From Faucicola tetraodonis (GTDB taxonomy: Bacteria > Pseudomonadota > Gammaproteobacteria > Pseudomonadales > Moraxellaceae): a stretch of 64,000 bases of DNA. A program made the translations under genes and the position numbers. Every line of letters starts with the position of its first letter. Positions within the stretch are counted from its first letter, which is position 1. Of the stretch, positions 55,560 through 63,881 are shown piece by piece. Location of the stretch: the NCBI GenBank assembly GCA_032017425.1, contig DALZPW010000005.1, one strand, 5' to 3'. The notes beneath the pieces were generated by a model. It saw nothing but the letters and a program-made list of their open reading frames with translations. It made no database searches and had not been told where the DNA came from.

Positions 55560-57728
55560 ATGACCAGTCTTACCAGCCAAGCGGCGAATCAATTGGCCAA
55601 TTTTTCTGCCACTGACGACGATAATATTGTCATTTTGACCATTCAACAATCTCGCAAAATGAATGTGCTTGATGAGCATTTTAGCAATGATTTAGAAAAA
55701 ATCGCTCAAAGTTTTATTGAAGACAAAGACAGCAAAGGGCTTATCATCACCAGCGATAAAGATAGCTTTATCGTGGGTGCCGATATCGACCAATTTGCCA
55801 ATATCCAATCCCCCAAGCAAGCTTTTGATTTTGTGGAACATTTCAAAAAGGTGTTACGCAGCCTTGAAACCTGCGGTAAACCTGTCGTCGCTGCATTAAC
55901 CGGCACTGCCTTAGGTGGCGGGCTTGAAGTAGCGTTGGGCTGTCATTATCGCATTGCCGTTGACCAACCGAATGCCAAATATGGCCTGCCTGAAGTCAAA
56001 TTGGGCTTATTACCTGGGGGCGGTGGTACGCAGCGTTTAATGCGTCTTGTCGGTATGCAAAAAGCGTTAGAGTTGATGACCCAAGGCACTAAGCTTACCA
56101 CCCAAGCCGCTCATCAGCTTGGCATTATCGATGCGGTAGTTACTGATAAAACGGCACTGATTGAACAAGCCAAACAGTGGATTCATGAGCATCCAACCGC
56201 TCAGCAGCCTTGGGATGCCAAAGGCTTTAAAATCCCTCAAGGTAACGCCTTAACCCCGCAAAATGCCCAAATGCTGAGCATTGCCCCTGCGATGGCAAAT
56301 CAAAAATCGCATGGCAACTACCCTGCCATTACCCACATTTTATCATGTGTGTTTGAAGGTAGCTTAGTGGATATCGATACAGCGCTGGCGCTTGAATCCC
56401 GCTATTTTGTCGCCTGTGCCATGTCACAAGTGTCAAAAAATATGATTGGCACGCTTTGGCACCAACTCAACAGCATCAACAAGGGCCAATCTCGTCCAAA
56501 ATCTATCCCGCCATACCAAACCAAAAAAGTCGGTGTGTTGGGCGCAGGGATGATGGGTGCTGGTATTGCCTATGTCTCTGCTAAGGCAGGCATTGACGTG
56601 GTATTGCTAGATACCACGATTGAAAATGCGGATAAAGGCAAAACGTATTCAGAAAACTTGCTGAATAAAGCGATTGCCAAAGGCAGAAGCAATGATAGCA
56701 AAAAACAATCCTTACTGGATAAAATTCAAACCACCACGGATTATGCAGATTTAGCGGATTGTGACTTGGTGATTGAAGCGGTGTTTGAAGACCGTGATAT
56801 TAAAGCCAAGTGTACCCAGCAAACAGAAGCAGTCACCGCTAGCGATGCGATTTTTGCGTCAAATACCTCAACCTTGCCAATTACCGGTTTAGCCAAAGCG
56901 AGTGGCCGTCCTAAGCAATTTATCGGGTTACACTTTTTCTCACCTGTCGATAAAATGCCGCTTGTTGAAATCATTATGGGCGAGCAAACCGATGAAACTA
57001 CGTTAGCCAAAGCCTTTGATTATGTGTTACAAATTGGCAAAACGCCGATTGTGGTCAATGATAGCCGTGGTTTTTATACGTCTCGTGTGTTTGCCACCTA
57101 TATCACCGAAGGCTCTGCCATGCTCTCTGAGGGCGTCCATCCCCGTCTGATTGAGGTAGCTGGTATCAAATCAGGTATGCCTGTCGGACCGCTGGCACTG
57201 CAAGACGAGGTGTCTTTAGGTCTGATGCTGCATATTAATGAGCAAACCAAAAAAGATTTACAAAAAGAAGGCAAGGAAATGCCCCATCACCCCGCCGATA
57301 GCGTGGTCGAGCTGATGGGCAAAACCCACGGGCGTTTGGGTAAAAAAGTCGGCAAAGGGTTTTATGACTACCCAGAGGGTGGTGAAAAACAACTGTGGTC
57401 CGGGCTATCAAACTTATTCCCCGTCGCAGACACGCAGCCTACTCAGCAAGAGCTTATTGACCGTTTTATGTTTATCCAAGCCAATGAAACCGCCCGTTGT
57501 TATGAAGAAAACGTGATTAATTCAATCGCAGATGCCAATATCGGCTCTATCTTTGGCTGGGGATTTGCCCCGCATCATGGGGGTACCTTGCAGTTTATTA
57601 ATGCCTATGGCGTTGATAATTTTGTCGCACGCAGTCAACAACTTGCCGAGCGTTATGGTGAGCGCTTTGCCCCTGCCCAAGTTTTAGTAGCTATGGCAAA
57701 AGCGCATAAGGAGTTTGTTAATGAATGA
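55560..57728 (+). CDS. multifunctional fatty-acid oxidation protein (enoyl-CoA hydratase/3-hydroxyacyl-CoA dehydrogenase)
   Basis: 722 aa, FadB/FadJ layout. The N-terminal crotonase domain (about 15-200) has IVGADIDQFA, GTALGGGLEVALGCHYRIA and KLGLLPGGGGTQRL with the two catalytic Glu positions. The dehydrogenase part starts near 320 with KKVGVLGAGMMGAGIAYVSAKAG, with the catalytic His in GLHFFSPVDKMPLVEII, followed by the C-terminal helical domains. Forms the alpha subunit of the trifunctional complex with the upstream thiolase. Confidence 0.95.
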   Translation: MTSLTSQAANQLANFSATDDDNIVILTIQQSRKMNVLDEHFSNDLEKIAQSFIEDKDSKGLIITSDKDSFIVGADIDQFANIQSPKQAFDFVEHFKKVLRSLETCGKPVVAALTGTALGGGLEVALGCHYRIAVDQPNAKYGLPEVKLGLLPGGGGTQRLMRLVGMQKALELMTQGTKLTTQAAHQLGIIDAVVTDKTALIEQAKQWIHEHPTAQQPWDAKGFKIPQGNALTPQNAQMLSIAPAMANQKSHGNYPAITHILSCVFEGSLVDIDTALALESRYFVACAMSQVSKNMIGTLWHQLNSINKGQSRPKSIPPYQTKKVGVLGAGMMGAGIAYVSAKAGIDVVLLDTTIENADKGKTYSENLLNKAIAKGRSNDSKKQSLLDKIQTTTDYADLADCDLVIEAVFEDRDIKAKCTQQTEAVTASDAIFASNTSTLPITGLAKASGRPKQFIGLHFFSPVDKMPLVEIIMGEQTDETTLAKAFDYVLQIGKTPIVVNDSRGFYTSRVFATYITEGSAMLSEGVHPRLIEVAGIKSGMPVGPLALQDEVSLGLMLHINEQTKKDLQKEGKEMPHHPADSVVELMGKTHGRLGKKVGKGFYDYPEGGEKQLWSGLSNLFPVADTQPTQQELIDRFMFIQANETARCYEENVINSIADANIGSIFGWGFAPHHGGTLQFINAYGVDNFVARSQQLAERYGERFAPAQVLVAMAKAHKEFVNE

Positions 57729-58782
57729 CGCCATAGCCGCACTGGGTATAGCTGACTGCTTAACAGGGCTAAAAGTTATTGACTTATCACGCAACTTGCC
57801 GGGTCCATTTGCCACACGACTGCTCGCTGATTTGGGGGCAGATGTGATCAAGTATGAACCCAAGTCAGGTGACCCTGCACGGGCGTTGGGCAATTTGTTT
57901 GATGCTTTAAATCATGGCAAAGCTTGTCACAAAATGGACTTCAAACACCCCGATGATATTGCTAAGCTTAAAAGCGACATTGCCACTGCTGATGTGATGA
58001 TTGATAGTTTCCGCCCCAACGTATTAGAAGGCATGGGACTTTCGCCACAGGCACTGCTTGCGGAAAACCCAAAGCTGGTGATTGTTTCCATCACTGGCTA
58101 TGGTACGACGCCCAACTGGGCGGATAAAGCCGGGCACGATATCAACTTTATGGCAATGAGTGGCGTACTTGACCAACTCAAAACCGCATCGGGTGAACAA
58201 GCCATGCCCAATGTGCAATTTGCCGACTTGGCTGGCGGGAGTGACACGGCGGTCATCGCTTTATTAGCGGCCGTTGTCAATGCCAAGCTAACTGGCAAAG
58301 GTCGCCATATCATCACCAGCATGACCCATAGTTTATACAACCATTTGGTGATGCCAAAAGCGACGGGGAAATTTGTCAAAGCATTAACCCAGGTAACACC
58401 GACGCCTGAGCAGGATTTTTTAGGCGGCGTGCTGCCATGTTACCGGCTATATCAGACACAAGACGGTCGTTATATGGCAGTCGGCTCGCTTGAGCTAAAG
58501 TTTTGGCAAGGCTTGTGTCAAGCGTTAGATGTTAATGAACATGCGGCTAGCCATTGGCAAATGGGCGTACTGCCTACTCATCCGCAGAGCCAAGCCGCTG
58601 CCCAAGCGATTGCCCAAAAATTTGCCTCGCAGCCACTTAGCCACTGGCAGCACTACTTTACCCAATTTGATGTGTGCGTGACGCCTATTTTAACCTTGGC
58701 AGAAGCCGCCTGTCATGAACTATTTGCTAATCAAGATGAGTATGGTAATGTTAAGCCTTGGTGTGATAATGATTGCAACTAG
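57721..58782 (+). CDS. CaiB/BaiF family CoA transferase or acyl-CoA racemase
   Basis: 353 aa from ATG 57721, which overlaps the previous stop by eight bases and has AAGGAG ten bases upstream. Class III CoA-transferase motifs: LTGLKVIDLSRNLPGPFATRLLADLGADVIKYE near the N terminus, the catalytic Asp in HDINFMAMSG, and FADLAGGSDTAVIAL. Alpha-methylacyl-CoA racemases share this form and would let the operon handle branched chains. That reading is an inference from the operon. Confidence 0.9.
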   Translation: MNDAIAALGIADCLTGLKVIDLSRNLPGPFATRLLADLGADVIKYEPKSGDPARALGNLFDALNHGKACHKMDFKHPDDIAKLKSDIATADVMIDSFRPNVLEGMGLSPQALLAENPKLVIVSITGYGTTPNWADKAGHDINFMAMSGVLDQLKTASGEQAMPNVQFADLAGGSDTAVIALLAAVVNAKLTGKGRHIITSMTHSLYNHLVMPKATGKFVKALTQVTPTPEQDFLGGVLPCYRLYQTQDGRYMAVGSLELKFWQGLCQALDVNEHAASHWQMGVLPTHPQSQAAAQAIAQKFASQPLSHWQHYFTQFDVCVTPILTLAEAACHELFANQDEYGNVKPWCDNDCN

Positions 58783-58858
58783 GCTATTCATTTGCGTCAC
58801 TATCAACTCAAGGCACAGTAATTGATAGCAATCAAAAAGCGCGGCAATACGCGCACCC

Positions 58859-58896
58859 TAATAGGCCCATGAAAAAAACCTTTCAAGGGCCTATTA
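58859..58896. promoter_or_regulatory. perfect 10-bp inverted repeat inside the operon
   Basis: TAATAGGCCC (58859-58868) and GGGCCTATTA (58887-58896) in the 148-base gap before the acyl-CoA ligase. No T run follows, so it is more likely an RNA processing or stabilising hairpin, or a weak attenuator, than a terminator. Confidence 0.5.
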
Positions 58897-58930
58897 GCCT
58901 ATTTTCTAAGGACAGAAAAAGGATAACAAC

Positions 58931-60616
58931 ATGGAAAATTTTTGGACAAAATTTTATGACCCTGCCACCGCCGCACACATTCCCGCTTTAACAGATCAAT
59001 CGTTAATAGAATTTTTTGATGATCGTTTAACGGCCTTTGCCTCACGAGAATTCACCAGCAATATAGAGCGAGCGATCAGCTACAAAGAAGTGGATAACGT
59101 CGCACGCCTTGTCAGCCGCTGGCTACAATCCCAATCCTTGGGCCCAAATGCCAGTGTCGCTATCATGCTGCCTAACGTACAAGCGTATTTACCGGTCATG
59201 ATAGGTGCGATTCGCTCAGGGTATGTTTTGACGCCGATTAATCCGCTACATACAGCTCGTGAATTAGAGTTTCAGTTGATTGATGCCAATACCGAAGTTA
59301 TTTTTATTTTAGAAAATTTTGCTCACACTTTACAAAAAATCATTGATAAAACCCCAGTGAAAAAAGTCGTGATTATCCGTTTAGGGGACTTGTTAGGATT
59401 AAAGGGTAAAATAGTCGATATCGCTGTAAAATATGTCAAGAAAATGGTAGCGCCTTACCAAATTGACAAAAAGTATCAGCCATTACGATTGGGTCAAGTG
59501 ATGAAAATCGCTAAATCCATGCCTTACCAAAAGCCATCCAAATCACTTGATGATGTTGCCTTTATCCAATACACCGGCGGCACCACTGGCAGACCCAAAG
59601 GCATCTTGCTGACCCATCGAAATATTTTGACAGCAGTTGAGCAATACTATCAGTGGTTTTTGCCGGTACTCAACCAACAAAAAAATGTCGAACAAGTATT
59701 CCATAGTATCCTAGCGTTGCCGCTATATCATATCTTTGCGTTTATCTTTTCCATGTTAGGCATGAAATCTGGCATGCGCATGACCTTGGTGACCAACCCT
59801 AAAGACATTGCCAGTTTTATCAAAATATTATCTGCTAAGCCGTTTCACATTCTTCCTGGGGTTAATACCTTGTTTCAGGCATTAGTTAACCACCCCGATT
59901 TTAAAAGTGTCGATACCCGTGAACTAAAATTATCAATCGCCGGCGGTATGGCAGCCACCCCCGCCACGGCCAAAGCTTGGCTTGAGCTTACAGGCTGCCC
60001 CTTAATAGAAGGATGGGGCATGTCCGAAACTATCGGTGCAGGCACGTGTAACCCGCTCACCAATCATGAGTACACTGGCGATATTGGCCTACCTTTACCG
60101 AGTATCAATATCAAAATCTGTGATGATGTGGGCAATGAAGTGGTGTTAGGTGAAGTGGGTGAAATCTGTATCAAAGGTGATAATGTGACTATAGGTTATC
60201 ATAACATTGACAACACCGATTATTTCTTACCTGAAGGTCATTTAAAGACAGGCGACATTGGGATGATGATGCAAAACGGGCATATCAAATTAATGGATCG
60301 CAAAAAAGATATGCTGATCGTCAGTGGCTTTAATGTCTATCCAACCGAAATTGAAGCGGTGCTATTAAATCACCCGAAAGTCCAAGAATGTGCCGTGATT
60401 GGCGTTGAAGATGCGCTTCAAGGGCAATCGGTTAAAGCCTATATTGTCAAATCAGATGACAGTTTGACGATAGATGAGCTTAAAGCCTTTAGTCATGAGC
60501 AATTAACCGGGTATAAACGACCACGTCAATACACGTTTATTGAGCAATTACCCAAAACCGCGGTTGGCAAAATTCAAAAAACTGAACTGCGATTACTTGA
60601 GAAAAATAGTAAATAA
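58931..60616 (+). CDS. long-chain fatty acid-CoA ligase (FadD-like)
   Basis: 561-aa adenylate-forming enzyme. P-loop YTGGTTGRPKG, GWGMSETIG, the hinge DRKKDMLIVSGFNVYPTEIE and the catalytic Lys in PKTAVGKIQKTEL. Activates fatty acids for the operon's beta-oxidation enzymes. ATG preceded by AAGGATAACAAC. Last gene, followed by a terminator. Confidence 0.94.
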   Translation: MENFWTKFYDPATAAHIPALTDQSLIEFFDDRLTAFASREFTSNIERAISYKEVDNVARLVSRWLQSQSLGPNASVAIMLPNVQAYLPVMIGAIRSGYVLTPINPLHTARELEFQLIDANTEVIFILENFAHTLQKIIDKTPVKKVVIIRLGDLLGLKGKIVDIAVKYVKKMVAPYQIDKKYQPLRLGQVMKIAKSMPYQKPSKSLDDVAFIQYTGGTTGRPKGILLTHRNILTAVEQYYQWFLPVLNQQKNVEQVFHSILALPLYHIFAFIFSMLGMKSGMRMTLVTNPKDIASFIKILSAKPFHILPGVNTLFQALVNHPDFKSVDTRELKLSIAGGMAATPATAKAWLELTGCPLIEGWGMSETIGAGTCNPLTNHEYTGDIGLPLPSINIKICDDVGNEVVLGEVGEICIKGDNVTIGYHNIDNTDYFLPEGHLKTGDIGMMMQNGHIKLMDRKKDMLIVSGFNVYPTEIEAVLLNHPKVQECAVIGVEDALQGQSVKAYIVKSDDSLTIDELKAFSHEQLTGYKRPRQYTFIEQLPKTAVGKIQKTELRLLEKNSK

Positions 60617-60696
60617 TGGTGTCAGCCCAAAGAATGGTCGGATGTTTACCTTTCAATCCCCGAAAAATCACGTAACCCCTTGATATCACTGCAATA

Positions 60697-60727
60697 AAAA
60701 AGCCCCAATCAATCGACTGGGGCTTTT
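60697..60727 (+). terminator. terminator of the fatty-acid degradation operon
   Basis: AAAAAGCCCCA and TGGGGCTTTT arms around a ten-base loop, 80 bases after the ligase stop. Confidence 0.85.
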
Positions 60728-60733
60728 GGAATA

Positions 60734-60770
60734 TGGGAGGCATAATCTGACTCGAACAGACGAAAACCTT
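60734..60770 (-). pseudogene. tRNA 3'-end fragment (possible att site)
   Basis: On the minus strand a T arm GTCTG-TTCGAGT-CAGAT (60761-60745) is followed by seven bases, one discriminator base and CCA at 60734. The pairing and TTCGA loop are right for a tRNA 3' half, but no D arm or anticodon arm lies upstream. Such fragments are left behind when an element integrates into a tRNA 3' end. Confidence 0.5.
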
Positions 60771-60816
60771 TAAGTTAAATTACCTTAAATTGTATGTTAG
60801 CAAAATCCATTAGATA

Positions 60817-60856
60817 TAGGACTTACGCAAAAGCAAAATTTTTTGCGTAAGTCCTA
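60817..60856. repeat. 16-bp perfect inverted repeat
   Basis: TAGGACTTACGCAAAA (60817-60832) and TTTTGCGTAAGTCCTA (60841-60856) with an eight-base spacer. It resembles two transposon ends facing each other, or a very short MITE remnant. It could also fold as a strong RNA hairpin. Confidence 0.7.
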
Positions 60857-60907
60857 ATATACAAGTTATGGTTTAAATCAATACGATAGTTTATTGCTGA
60901 AATGAGA

Positions 60908-60940
60908 AAGCCGTTACTGGGGAGTCCCAATAACGGCTTA
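60908..60940 (-). terminator. terminator hairpin of arsBC
   Basis: AAGCCGTTA and TAACGGCTT with an inner TGGG/CCCA stem, 28 bases after the arsC stop. The T run on the minus strand is short. Confidence 0.65.
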
Positions 60941-60967
60941 CAAGTTCAATAAAAACAGGTGTTTTGA

Positions 60968-61378
60968 CTAAATTGTCGGCTCAATCTTTTCCCCATCTTC
61001 TTTGATAAAGGTTTTGGTTAAGGGTGTATCAATCAAATCTAGTACAACTTCGGAAGGACGGCACAGCTTAACGCCTTTATCACTCACAACGATTGGACGA
61101 TTGATTAGAAGTGGGTCAGCTAACATAGCTTGAATAAGGTCATCATCAGTCAAACTAAGGTTATCTAGTTTACGTTCAGCGTAAGGCGGCACATTTACAC
61201 GCAGTAATTGTCTTGGGGTAATACCCATTTTGGTAATTAAATCACGCAGGGTTGTTCCATCAGGTGGGTTATCCAAATAATGAATAACAGAGGGCTCAAT
61301 GCCTTGATGTTTGATAAGAGCAAGCGTGTTACGTGATGTGCCACAGTTAGGGTTGTGGTAAATTGTGATATTTTGCAT
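60968..61378 (-). CDS. arsC: arsenate reductase (glutaredoxin-coupled)
   Basis: 136-aa ArsC. Active-site Cys in YHNPNCGTSRNTLAL (residue 12), and the three Arg positions of the R773-type family are seen in TPRQLLR, LINRPIV and LCRPSEVV. Reduces arsenate to arsenite for export by ArsB. Lies 25 bases behind arsB. Confidence 0.94.
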   Translation of the reverse strand: MQNITIYHNPNCGTSRNTLALIKHQGIEPSVIHYLDNPPDGTTLRDLITKMGITPRQLLRVNVPPYAERKLDNLSLTDDDLIQAMLADPLLINRPIVVSDKGVKLCRPSEVVLDLIDTPLTKTFIKEDGEKIEPTI

Positions 61379-61403
61379 ACTTGTTCCTTTTTAAGTTTTA
61401 AAA

Positions 61404-62696
61404 TTATTGAATTATTGGCAACCAAATTGCCAATGCAACCAATGTAGCCACCAATACAGGCAAGGTTAAAATAATACCGACTTTAATATAATAGCCCCAA
61501 CTCACCGTAATATTTTTACTGGCTAAAACGTGCAACCATAATAAGGTAGCGAGTGAGCCAATCGGGGTAATTTTCGTGCCTAAATCACAGCCTATTACAT
61601 TGGCATAAATCATGGCTTGCTTTATCATGGGGTCATGGATAGTCGCCTCATCAATCGCTAAAGCTTGAATTAACACCGTTGGCATATTATTCATGACAGA
61701 TGAAAGCCCTGCCGATAATAACCCTGTTCCTACTGTAGCTGTCATCATGCCATGATTAGCGAGTTGGCTTAACTCATGAGCTAAATAATCGGTCAGCCCT
61801 GCATTTTTTAAGCCATACACCACCAAATACATGCCCAATGAAAATATCACCACTTGCCACGGGGCATTTTTGACAATCGGCAGCACCGTTATTTTTTTAC
61901 CCATTTTCGCTACCACAAGCAACACCAACGCTCCAACCCCTGCAATGAAGCTAATGGGTACACCTATAGGCTCAAGCACAAAAAAACCCAACAAAAGTAA
62001 CGCCAAAACCACCCAACCCATGATAAAGGTATTTTTATCCACGATAGCTGATTGTGGGTTTTCGATTAAATCCAACGCATAAACCGTAGGAATGTCTTTA
62101 TGATAAAACCCATACAATACCAATAATGAGGTGACAACCGCTACCACGTTTACTGGTATCATCACTTTGGCATAATCGGTAAAAGGGATTTTAAAAAAGT
62201 CAGCCGACACAATATTTACCAAATTAGACACCACGAGCGGAATACTAGCGGTATCAGCGATAAACCCTGCTGTCATAATAAAAGCAAGGGTAGTCGCAGG
62301 GGAAAAGCGTAACGTGGTTAAAATCGCAATCACAATGGGTGTTAATATCAAAGCCACACCATCATTGGCAAACAATGCCGATACCACCGCCCCAAGTAGC
62401 ACAATAAACGCAAACAACCGATTACCGCTACCTTTTGCTAATCTTGCAACGTGCAAGGCGATATAGCGGAAAAAGCCTGCTTCATCAAGTAACAGGCTAA
62501 TGATGATAATGGCAATAAAGGCAAAGGTAGCGTTCCAAACAATATTCCACACTACAGGAATATCGGCAACCGTTATTACCCCTAATAGCAAAGCTATCCC
62601 AGCCCCGATACTGGCCGTCCAACCGATGCCCAAGCCTTTAGGTTGCCATATTACAAATATCAAAGTCACTAGAAAAATGAGTAATGCGGTAATCAT
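61404..62696 (-). CDS. arsB: arsenite efflux pump ArsB
   Basis: 430-aa membrane protein with about 11-12 hydrophobic segments, in the ArsB/NhaD ion transporter family. Marks: [52 protein letters not shown], and [14 protein letters not shown]. Exports arsenite or antimonite. Divergent from arsR with a shared operator region. Confidence 0.95.
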   Translation of the reverse strand: MITALLIFLVTLIFVIWQPKGLGIGWTASIGAGIALLLGVITVADIPVVWNIVWNATFAFIAIIIISLLLDEAGFFRYIALHVARLAKGSGNRLFAFIVLLGAVVSALFANDGVALILTPIVIAILTTLRFSPATTLAFIMTAGFIADTASIPLVVSNLVNIVSADFFKIPFTDYAKVMIPVNVVAVVTSLLVLYGFYHKDIPTVYALDLIENPQSAIVDKNTFIMGWVVLALLLLGFFVLEPIGVPISFIAGVGALVLLVVAKMGKKITVLPIVKNAPWQVVIFSLGMYLVVYGLKNAGLTDYLAHELSQLANHGMMTATVGTGLLSAGLSSVMNNMPTVLIQALAIDEATIHDPMIKQAMIYANVIGCDLGTKITPIGSLATLLWLHVLASKNITVSWGYYIKVGIILTLPVLVATLVALAIWLPIIQ

Positions 62697-62733
62697 TGAC
62701 TGCCTATAGAAACCTGTTAAAATTGAGCTATAC

Positions 62734-62765
62734 TATAATCTATATATTTGGATATGTAAATATAT
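62734..62765. promoter_or_regulatory. arsR/arsB promoter-operator
   Basis: ATATATTT (62742-62749) and AAATATAT (62758-62765) form an inverted repeat typical in placement for ArsR. A TATAAT box at 62734-62739 is placed for arsR. The repeat overlaps the arsR ATG region, so binding would block both directions within the 67-base spacer. Confidence 0.6.
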
Positions 62766-63030
62766 GAATAAAACAGACTTTCTCAAGGCGTTAAGCGACC
62801 CCACCAGATTAAAAATTGTGCAACTACTTAATCAGAAGCAGGCGTTATGCGTGTGTGACATCATCAGCGAGTTAGACCAACCACAGCCAACTATCTCACG
62901 GCATTTAAACCAATTAAAGCAAATCGGTATTTTAGAAAGTGAGCGTAAAGGCACTTGGATTTGGTATTCGATTAGTCAAGAGTTACCAAGTTGGGGCAAA
63001 GCGGTAATTGGTGCATTGGAATTAAATTAA
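62764..63030 (+). CDS. arsR: ArsR/SmtB family arsenic-responsive repressor
   Basis: 88-aa winged-helix regulator. The As(III) site is CVCDI in LCVCDIISEL; the recognition helix is QPTISRHLNQLKQIGILESERKG. It is short compared with usual ArsR (100-117 aa): the C terminus ends soon after the wing. Its last bases overlap the end of a degenerate transposase on the other strand, so the C terminus may have been altered by that insertion. Confidence 0.92.
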   Translation: MNKTDFLKALSDPTRLKIVQLLNQKQALCVCDIISELDQPQPTISRHLNQLKQIGILESERKGTWIWYSISQELPSWGKAVIGALELN

Positions 63031-63118
63031 AGGCGTTTCCTCGCTTAATTCAAAATACCTCTCCATAGGTGTTTTCCCTTCAAAGCTGAATGTGGTCTTA
63101 GCCAATTAAGGCTATGTC
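63022..63118 (-). pseudogene. C-terminal remnant of a DDE (rve-type) transposase
   Basis: On the minus strand one frame reads NWLRPHSALKGK and the next reads GKTPMERYFELSEETPLI then stop at 63022. Joined, this is the Arg-Pro-His-Ser-x-Leu-x-Gly-x-Thr-Pro end of IS481/IS3-type integrase-core transposases. A one-base loss in the GGGAAAA run breaks the frame. About 33 codons remain, running into the truncated rep gene on the same strand. Confidence 0.75.
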
Positions 63119-63127
63119 TGAGCTGTT

Positions 63128-63583
63128 TTATTTTAGGGGAGAGTTACAGTCGGAAAAATCCAAAATAATAAAGCCTTGATCATCTTGATACGAGACCCCT
63201 TGTAGCCAGTTATATTCAGAACGCAACGTGGTAAAGTTGTTGTGGTTAGGCTTGATAACAGTGAGTTTGTCCGCTTCATTGGTCGCTTGAATGGTTTTAT
63301 CAAGGTATAGGGTAAATTTGAGTTTTCTGTCGCCAAGTATTTTGGCGGTATCTTTTAAGGCTCGATAGGCATAGATTTCATTGACACGATTGGCGTTGGC
63401 AAATTCTTTGGCACTAATCAATACTCGTCTGCCGCCAGACTGCAAACGATGTAGTTTATTAACCGCCAGTGTTATCAAGTCATGCTCGGCTTCGGTCAAG
63501 TCGAAACCCGCTTCAATCAGCGTATTGGGTTTGATAATCATTACTTTATCAGCACCTTGATTGTAAAAACTTTGCATAGTCAT
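63128..63583 (-). pseudogene. truncated plasmid replication initiator (Rep_3/RepB family)
   Basis: 151 aa with the first winged-helix domain of Rep_3 initiators: IKPNTLIEAGFDLTEAEHDLITLAVNKL, FANANRVNEIYAYRALKDTA, then KLKFTLYLD and GFIILDFSD. Complete members have roughly 300 aa with a second winged helix that binds iterons. Here the frame ends about eight codons after ILDFSD, where transposase sequence starts, so the second domain is lost. The iterons remain 196 bases upstream. An ATG at 63583 is used; initiation of replication should not be possible with this copy. Confidence 0.8.
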
Positions 63584-63778
63584 GGGCTACTTGCTATCAA
63601 TTGGCTCAAATTATTGTGAGCTTGATTATAGAAGTGAGCATGATGATGGGTAAAATCGTAATCTATGTTAATCTATGTCAGTTACAAAAGTTAATCAAAA
63701 TTCATTCGTTTCAATGATTTAGAAGTTATTTTTCATTATTTATTTCGAATCGCTTTTAATGTGCGTTAAACTGCTAGC

Positions 63779-63881
63779 TTCACCCATCTGTACACGTATT
63801 TCACCCATCTGTACATTTATATTCACCTATCTGAACATCTTGATTCACCTATCTGTACATTTATATTCACCAGTCTGTACA
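63779..63881. repeat. iteron array (five copies) of a plasmid origin
   Basis: Five direct 16-mers, TTCACCCATCTGTACA and close variants, start at 63779, 63800, 63822, 63844 and 63866, thus at 21-22 base spacing (two helical turns). Copies 1 and 2 are identical; 3-5 differ at one to two positions. Placement upstream of a Rep_3 gene is the standard theta-type iteron origin. Confidence 0.9.

Larger units (their letters stand above)
60617..60967. other. junction spacer between core DNA and the ars/rep segment
   Basis: 351 bases. Left to right: the operon terminator (60697-60727), a tRNA 3'-end fragment (60734-60770), a 16-bp inverted repeat (60817-60856) and the ars terminator (60908-60940). The sequence appears to be an insertion boundary. 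Confidence 0.55.

Noticed and set aside
60734..60830. Complete minus-strand tRNA gene
   Set aside because: Only a T arm and CCA end are present; no anticodon or D arm can be folded from the upstream sequence.
63779..63881. CRISPR array
   Set aside because: Repeats are 16 bases with only 5-6 base gaps and no spacers or cas genes; they fit iterons.
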